From positions 22,171,864 to 22,235,863 of the forward strand of contig CM051028.1 of assembly GCA_027627225.1 (NCBI GenBank): a stretch of DNA of 64,000 bases. The letters are read 5' to 3'. The notes beneath the pieces were generated by a model, which saw only the letters and a list, made by a program, of their open reading frames with translations, was not told the origin of the DNA and made no database searches. This stretch comes from Congeria kusceri. Lineage: Eukaryota; Mollusca; Bivalvia; Myida; Dreissenidae. Position 1 is the stretch's first letter. Every line of letters starts with the position of its first letter. Positions 58,441-64,000 of this stretch are shown piece after piece. The position numbers and the translations under genes were made by a program.

Positions 58441-59235
58441 GAACAGCGTTCTGTTTTGGATGCCCGGCAAATTGCAACGTTACGCTATTACTCCTTAGTT
58501 TTAACAGGTTTTTTTTATTAACTCTCATGTTATTGTTTGTTAAATTTTTATAAATTATTGTAAGGTAATTAGAACAAAGTATTACGTAAATAAGCAGAAC
58601 GTTATGAATCTACTACAACGAAAATATTAAGAATTAATACTATAACGTAACATTTCGAACAAAAGGAAAACATGAATGAAAATGACTTATTGTGTATACA
58701 AATACAATATTTTTCCGACCTACCGATCCACCCTTCATAAGCATGGGTCGTGGGAGGGGAAACAAACAATATTTTATTTTCGGCCTTGTCTAGCCATAAG
58801 TTTTTTACAACATTGAACTGCAATGCTTTCTTTGAAAAAACAACAACATATTTCTAGTACAATTATATGGTTCATTTATATAGTTCGACAGAAGATTGCT
58901 ACGTAATTGAACCACATCAATCAATCATTTTTGCACACAAGTGATCATTAAATAAAGTAAAACAACCTATATAATATTTTATCACATGCTATACATGGGT
59001 TTTTCCGTGTAATACAACTATTACGAATATTTCTATCGTACACATGTGTAAGATAAAATTTTGAGCGTTTTCAATGGCTACCTATGCTTTTATTGACGAA
59101 TCGCCTGACGTTATTTTGGTGAAATGACGTCGTCCACATTAAATGACGTTACGTCAGTACACATTTTTAGAATTTATCAGCATGTTTTGGTTAAATAAGA
59201 AGATTTTTTTCGTTTGAAAGCATGTGATAAAAAAA
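58441..59235. other. Non-coding stretch
   Basis: No gene or strong repeat. CGTCA/TGACG strings cluster around 59105-59155. Confidence 0.4.
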
Positions 59236-59360
59236 GATCTGACACTCGTTCTCATTTCATACGATATTTTATTAAACTCGTCCAGGGAATTCTTTACTAA
59301 CAATTTTTTTTTTAACTCGTTTAATAAAATATGGTGGTTCATGATAACTCGTGTCAGATC
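59236..59360. repeat. Fold-back element, about 43-bp arms
   Basis: GATCTGACACTCGTTCTCAT (59236) pairs with ATGATAACTCGTGTCAGATC (ends 59360); ATATTTTATTAAACTCG pairs with CGTTTAATAAAATAT inside. The loop is about 35 bases with a T-run. Confidence 0.7.
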
Positions 59361-59528
59361 CTATATATATATAACACATAGCTGTGTGATGCGCAGTTTA
59401 AGCTCTATTTATGGGATAAGAAGCACGTTCATCTTTGAAGGTTTGTTGTGGCATTTTATGTGGGAGAAAAGTAAGTTACATTAGTAGTTTACTTTTTACT
59501 TGTTTTACTTTATTTAATGAAGCATCAG

Positions 59529-61445
59529 GCGGATGGACACACCCGAGAATCTAGCCAGTGGGTACTACCGTAACAGTATCAGTTACGGCGGATACTGCAA
59601 GATAGACCGTTTACACGGTTAGCGAGCATAGGGGGCGGCCAAATTTGCGGTATAGCTTCCGCTGTGTACGCTAACAATAGAAGAAGAACTTTATTTCGAA
59701 CAATAATCATAAGCCCATGGGTTCAAACAGTTATAAAACAGCAATAAAGTTTAAAGAAGCATCGTGATCCATGTTGTATAACATATCATGACAGTATACA
59801 GATAACTCACAAATTAAATAATTTTATATTGGCGAAAATATCACAACATTATACATATAACACACAATGGAAATAATTGTATGTGGAAGAAAAGTAAGTT
59901 ACATTAGTAATTTACTTTTATAATAGTACGCGATATTTGATAAATTCAACAAATGGTTAATTATTGTCGTGTTATTGGCTGCGATAATAGGTCAGATAGA
60001 GAGAAAGACAGGTCATTCTATAGAATACCAGAGATAACAACGGACCAGTGTGAAAAAAATTCGTGAATTGTCGGGAAAAAAAGGCGAGCATGGTTTGCTA
60101 GCCTCAATCAGGACCTGAGTGGCAAAAATTGAAAGAACATAAGAATATGTTTTGACCACTTTGTCTCAAGTACGTTGACAATTATGATAAATACTATGTA
60201 GTGCAGATTATGCCATTATTCGTAGTGCCATTGTGTAACGTAATTTCCGGACTTTTTTGGCATATATTTTTTGTGTGGCATTACACATGATAATTATAAA
60301 TATTTAACTTTGAAATTCACAGAATATTTGTCTGTCAATGTTTTTCTACTATGAAAAAAATGTGCATGTAAATAACAGATTGAAGGATGTTCATACTTGT
60401 CAGTTATGCAATTAGCCATAACATGTAATATATTGTGTTAATCTATTATTCAGAAAAGAAGGTAGACTTGTTTGCCAGGGACCATACCGATTGGACGCCA
60501 ACGATAAACATGGGAACAAGTAGGCGGATGGACACACCCGAGAATCTAGCCAGTGGGTACTACCGTAAGAAGTAGGGCGTGCAAAGAAATCGGATGCAGC
60601 CAATACATTGGTGATGTTTGCAGAAAACCTTGCAACAAGTACAACTGATGCAGATTGAACTCCTCTTCCTGATAAAGAGCTCTTACTAGCGACTCAGGTA
60701 GAATTGTTACAAAAGCAACTTGTCTGGGCAAGACTGGAGTATAAAAAACTGAAACTTGAAAATGAAAAATTGAAAGAAAAAAAAACACAAAAAAAAACAA
60801 CACCAATCCATATTCATTTGGAGCAGTGGAGGAAAATGAAGAAATAGTGAAATTTCTCATCGGCTTACCATGCATTTCATTGCTAAAATCATTGTTTAAA
60901 CTTGTTGAGGAGTTTTTGCCACCAAAGTTGACTATGGAAAAATGTTGAGTGTTTGGTATTGACACTTGCAAGATTAAAGTTGAACTTGAGTGTAAACTTC
61001 TTAGCTTATCAGCTGTCAGTCTCCAAAGCAACATCATCTAGAATATTTGTTGATGTTATAGATGTGTTGTATTCATGGACAAAGCTAGTAGTTATATGGC
61101 CTGAACGAGAGGACTTGCGAAAACCAATGTCACTTCCGTTTCAGAAACATTTTGGAAAAGAGTGTTGCGTTAATATGGACTGTTTTTAGGTTTTCATTGA
61201 ACGTCCCTCCAACTTGTTGGCACGTGGTAAAACATGGTCCAACTATAAAGGGCGTAACACTGTAAACTTCTTTATAGGTATTGCACCTCAGGCAGTTTCT
61301 TGGACAAGTTGTTACCTTGGGACTTGATTATTGCCGGCAGTGGTTTTGACATTGCCGAGAGTGTGAGCACACTGCTTGCTTCAGTGAACATCCCTGCCTT
61401 TACCCGCGACGGACACGTCAGGCATAGGATTTCCACACCCCTGTT
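59529..61445 (+). pseudogene. THAP / DDE_Tnp_4 transposase gene of an ISL2EU-like transposon, decayed
   Basis: Exon 59953-60169 encodes a THAP zinc finger: [10 protein letters not shown] (C-x4-C), FYRIPE and the closing CFDHFVSS (C-x2-H), then donor GTACGT. A 1-nt insertion near 60053 shifts the frame. A second exon (from about 60451) has DHTDWTPTINMG, the usual post-THAP block. Then come a coiled coil (EYKKLKLENEKLKE, about 60735-60776), NPYSFGAVEE, a TGA at 60944, a helix-turn-helix (LAYQLSVSKATSSRIF) and the catalytic domain: WPEREDLRKPM, Asp in VNMDCF, a TAG in place of the next Glu codon, [19 protein letters not shown], and [13 protein letters not shown] where active enzymes have Asp (ADRGFD). 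So a second catalytic residue is lost. Similarity ends by about 61420. The gene converges on the YqaJ gene below. Confidence 0.8.
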
Positions 61446-62170
61446 GTGTGTCTGATGTTATCAATAAAAATTATGACTGTAGGTTATGTGATTGGTTTAA
61501 TGACTGTAGGTTATATGATTTGTTTAATGTGAAAATTATTTAATTTGTGTTTTTTGGTATGAACTATTGAGTATGGTCTTAATATTCATCATGATATTTT
61601 TATGTGAAGACAAGTAAATTGTGTTTCTCACTGCTTAATGAGGAATAGGATTACACACAATAAAATTATTAATACATTACTTTAGTGTCTACTTCTCATT
61701 GCTATTAAAGCAAAGAATGTAAAAATTAGACATTACTTCATGGTATATGATGACCAGGGTGTGATTTCAGAAACACTTCTGGGCGATACAGTACCCCACT
61801 CAAATAGATCCCCACTTTAGGTTCATTGTAATAAAATGTGTACCGGGCACATAAATTTGGCATCAAAAAGGTTCAAATCAGCAGAAAGAGTCAAACCCCT
61901 GACCATGTTAAAAATCATACATGTACAGTTTAAACTTTTAGTGTTACAAATATACTTTATTATGCACTGAATAAAAGCATCCATAAAGCTTACAAATAAT
62001 CAAAAAGCTTTTTATCAAATTTTCTAAGTCATGCAAGTACAGAAACAATTAATCTAATTCATAACAACAAACATCATTTATCTAGCTGCTGTTATTACAA
62101 GCCAAATCAACTTTATAGCTACAAAAGGAGTCAGCGTCTGCAGTAGCATGTTATACACTTCAGATTGTTG
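61446..62170. other. Spacer between convergent transposon genes
   Basis: AT-rich, with a 28-bp direct repeat (TGACTGTAGGTTATGTGATT, then TGACTGTAGGTTATATGATT) at 61474-61535. No gene is seen. Confidence 0.45.
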
Positions 62171-63450
62171 TTAAAAATCACGACATGTTGGCCAAAACCA
62201 TGTTTTGCCCTTTGTAGAATTGATCATGTTAAGGCATTGGAAATGATACCACCCAATTTTACAATTTTCATTGTCACAACCTATCATTCTTCCCTCGTCA
62301 GGCATTACACAAACAGTAAATGTCACTGACGCCTGAGGTGTCACCATATTGTTGTCAGCACTACTAACGCACAAAACGTTGTCCATACTGGTGATATCGT
62401 CATTACTAGGTGTTGGTAGTGTGGCATCCTTGAACAGTTTCTCTGCTTTTAGTGTTGCCTTTCTCCAGAATCTGATATCAAATGATACATGTTCAATGAA
62501 TATATCAGTACCAGTCCACACAACAAAATAACAGGACTCCAGGCCAGTTACCCCCATTTGTGTTTGTATTTGAAAATAGTACTGATGATCAGTATCTAAT
62601 GAAAGTTCACCATTCACATTCTTTTTCTAGTAAGGAACAGTGTCACCCATCATCATACCCTTTTTGGAATAAGGGCATTTCACTTCTAGGCAACTAACAC
62701 CACAGCAGGCACAATGCACAAAGCCATCTGGAAAAGCCGCAATGAATGGCATTTGTTCAGAGATGTGAAGTCTCTTCTCCACCCGAAGATTAGAGTGTGA
62801 TGCACTTAAGATTTCACAACACTGTTGGATTGCTCTTTGTTCATTCTGAATCCCCCATTTAATTGAACTATTTTATTATGGGGGTAACATATTGCTTTGA
62901 TTAGACGTTGCGAAGGATTTAGAGGATCAGTCCTACACACTGCCTTCATGTTCGAGGCTGTAATTCGTCCAGCCCGGATGTCAAAACCAACGTTTTTCCT
63001 TTGATTGGTGTTTGATTAGCTTTTCTGCAATTTCCACTTCTTCAGTTGTCACCATTATTGTTGGGAAAATCGAATTACACCTTTCCCTAATTTCACAGTT
63101 ATACAGATGATCCCAATCTTTGTTTCGAAGTTAAGGTTTATGAAGCTTAAGCATTTCAACAGCCGGCACATAGTCATCAGAGAAACCTGGCACAATTGCC
63201 AACACAACTGGGGTTTTCCAGACAGCTTCAATGCAGTGAAAAATAAGTTCAGTTCTTCAGCTGATGGCTCAGGAATTTTCTTCTTAGGTTTTCGGGTCGA
63301 ACCACTGACCGGCTGGGGCATGGGCGAACTGCCGACCACCATTTCTTCAAACTTTCTCTTAAGTGTTTTTGAACTTTTCAAATCAATCTCACGTGTTTCT
63401 TCGTACTGTACATTCTTCAAGTTAGGTTGTGGCCTTCAATAGGGTAACTG
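62171..63450 (-). pseudogene. YqaJ-type nuclease with C-terminal PHD finger, decayed
   Basis: Read on the minus strand, over several frames: YEETREIDLKSSKTLKRK, PSAEELNLFFTALKLSGKP, then (frameshift) VVLAIVPGFSDDYVPAVE, a stop, [15 protein letters not shown], a stop/frameshift, [37 protein letters not shown], the nuclease signature SCLEVKCPY (Glu-x-Lys), a stop at about 62626, and HQYYFQIQTQMGVTG, CYFVVWTG. The order matches the lambda-exonuclease-like YqaJ fold. The last 50 residues are a PHD-like finger (MIGCDNENCKIGWYHFQCL...WFWPTC). At least three stops and two frameshifts make it a pseudogene. In ISL2EU-type elements a YqaJ protein accompanies the transposase (recalled). Confidence 0.82.
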
Positions 63451-63679
63451 TACGTTCATAACGCATCTGAAATTGTTTTGGTTACGTATTAGTGTTTATA
63501 TTAATAGATCTATAATACACATAATTTAATTAATATACATATATATGGGCATTTTACATCTATCTACTGTACAATTAAAATATGTTAGATTTGAAAGAGA
63601 AATAAAAATAAATATACATATGAATTAAAACACATACTATAAATTTAAACAAAATCACTCATTAATAATGTTAATTTAG
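63451..63679. other. Intron of the YqaJ gene, AT-rich
   Basis: It begins on the minus-strand side at the acceptor AACAATTTCAG near 63467. Nothing else was seen. Confidence 0.5.
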
Positions 63680-63845
63680 TTTTAGTTTAAACCTTATTAT
63701 TTTAGCTCTGTTGCATCGAAAGCTTTAGGCGTATAGAGAAACTCTCGAGTCCGTTTCCTGGGAAGAACCAGTACTTCGGGTGGGGATCGAACCCAGGACC
63801 TACTTGTCACAAGGTGGACACCATATCCATTGCGACTTCAGGGTG
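63680..63845 (-). mobile_element. tRNA-derived SINE
   Basis: Reading the minus strand: an A-box-like region GTCGCAATGGATATGGTGTC, a clear B-box GGGTTCGATCCCC (63782-63794 region), then a conserved body GGAAACGGACTCGAGAGTTT and CGATGCAACAGAGCTAAAAT. This is the standard order of a SINE made from a tRNA-like head and a body. It lies in the intron of the YqaJ gene. Confidence 0.75.
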
Positions 63846-63888
63846 TATATACAGTAATATCTTTAATTTAAAAACGAAGAGTTCTTAC

Positions 63889-64000
63889 TTTGACGGTTTC
63901 CGACACCCAGAACATCAAAGCAGCTTAATGCGTTCGTGTTTCTCCGCAACCTGCCATGCAGTCACAGTGGCTCGCTAAGATGTGCCAGTCTTCTCTGCGA
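63889..64000 (-). pseudogene. SWIM zinc-finger exon upstream of the YqaJ exon (runs off the window)
   Basis: The minus strand reads HCDCMAGCGETRTH, a stop, then AALMFWVSETVK, followed by a good donor GTAAGA at 63888. SWIM fingers have C-x-C...C-x-H; here the third Cys is Arg and the residue after His is a TAA, so it is decayed like the rest of the gene. A SWIM finger directly before YqaJ is the common arrangement in metazoan transposon-derived copies. The exon continues beyond position 64000. Confidence 0.7.

Noticed and set aside
63680..63845. A functional tRNA gene
   Set aside because: The B-box is good, but the acceptor and anticodon arms do not form a cloverleaf by eye and a SINE body follows directly.

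Overview
This is nuclear DNA of an animal, most likely a bivalve mollusc. The genes have introns with GT/AG sites, the intergenic DNA is AT-rich and full of microsatellites, and there are many copies of long repeat modules and short fold-back elements of the kind I associate with bivalve genomes (my best guess is a dreissenid mussel; that is inference from repeat style). There are no operons, bacterial signals or CRISPR arrays. Almost all recognisable coding sequence belongs to mobile elements or to small broken gene copies.

Layout. 0-4.4 kb: an apparently intact three-exon gene for a Crypton-like/DUF3504 tyrosine recombinase (+), then a 200-bp tandem repeat split by a 5'-truncated LINE (-), then a GC-rich near-perfect palindrome. 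4.4-9.8 kb: no genes, two small inverted-repeat elements and a tandem repeat. 9.8-29.3 kb (-): an integrase-core (DDE) gene of the metazoan type, with a terminal catalytic exon at 9.8-10.6 kb, a 17-kb intron, and an upstream DNA-binding exon at 27.8-29.3 kb that is cut by a 1-kb TA-flanked transposon. The big intron holds bivalve repeat modules, an L1/Tx1-like LINE with another LINE fragment nested in it (15.2-21.5 kb), and a 3.6-kb TIR element without coding capacity (23.8-27.5 kb).

29.8-31.9 kb: two large minisatellites (21-bp and 24-bp units). 32.0-38.2 kb (+): the C-terminal three exons of a calmodulin-like EF-hand gene. Its second intron holds a 2.76-kb insertion built of two interleaved inverted repeat pairs (X-Y-X'-Y'). 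A 330-bp tandem duplication and several MITEs follow.

41-55.3 kb (+): a cluster of three partial C-type lectin gene copies made by segmental duplication. Copy A has exons 4-5, copy B exons 1-4 with a frameshift, and copy C exons 1-2 with a dead splice donor. A tandem-repeat array lies between A and B, and a LINE (-) has replaced the end of copy B. 57-58.4 kb: a LINE endonuclease fragment. 59.5-64 kb: a decayed two-gene DNA transposon resembling ISL2EU, with a THAP-DDE_Tnp_4 transposase (+) and a convergent SWIM-YqaJ-PHD nuclease gene (-). A second copy of its THAP end sits at 41.06-41.58 kb, just where lectin copy A is truncated.

How they fit together: the window is mainly a record of transposition. 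The genes most likely to matter to the host are the calmodulin-like gene, the lectin cluster and possibly the recombinase. The integrase-core gene looks freshly broken. Splice sites, phases, inverted repeats and target-site duplications were all worked out by eye, so coordinates of repeats are approximate to within about 5-20 bases.
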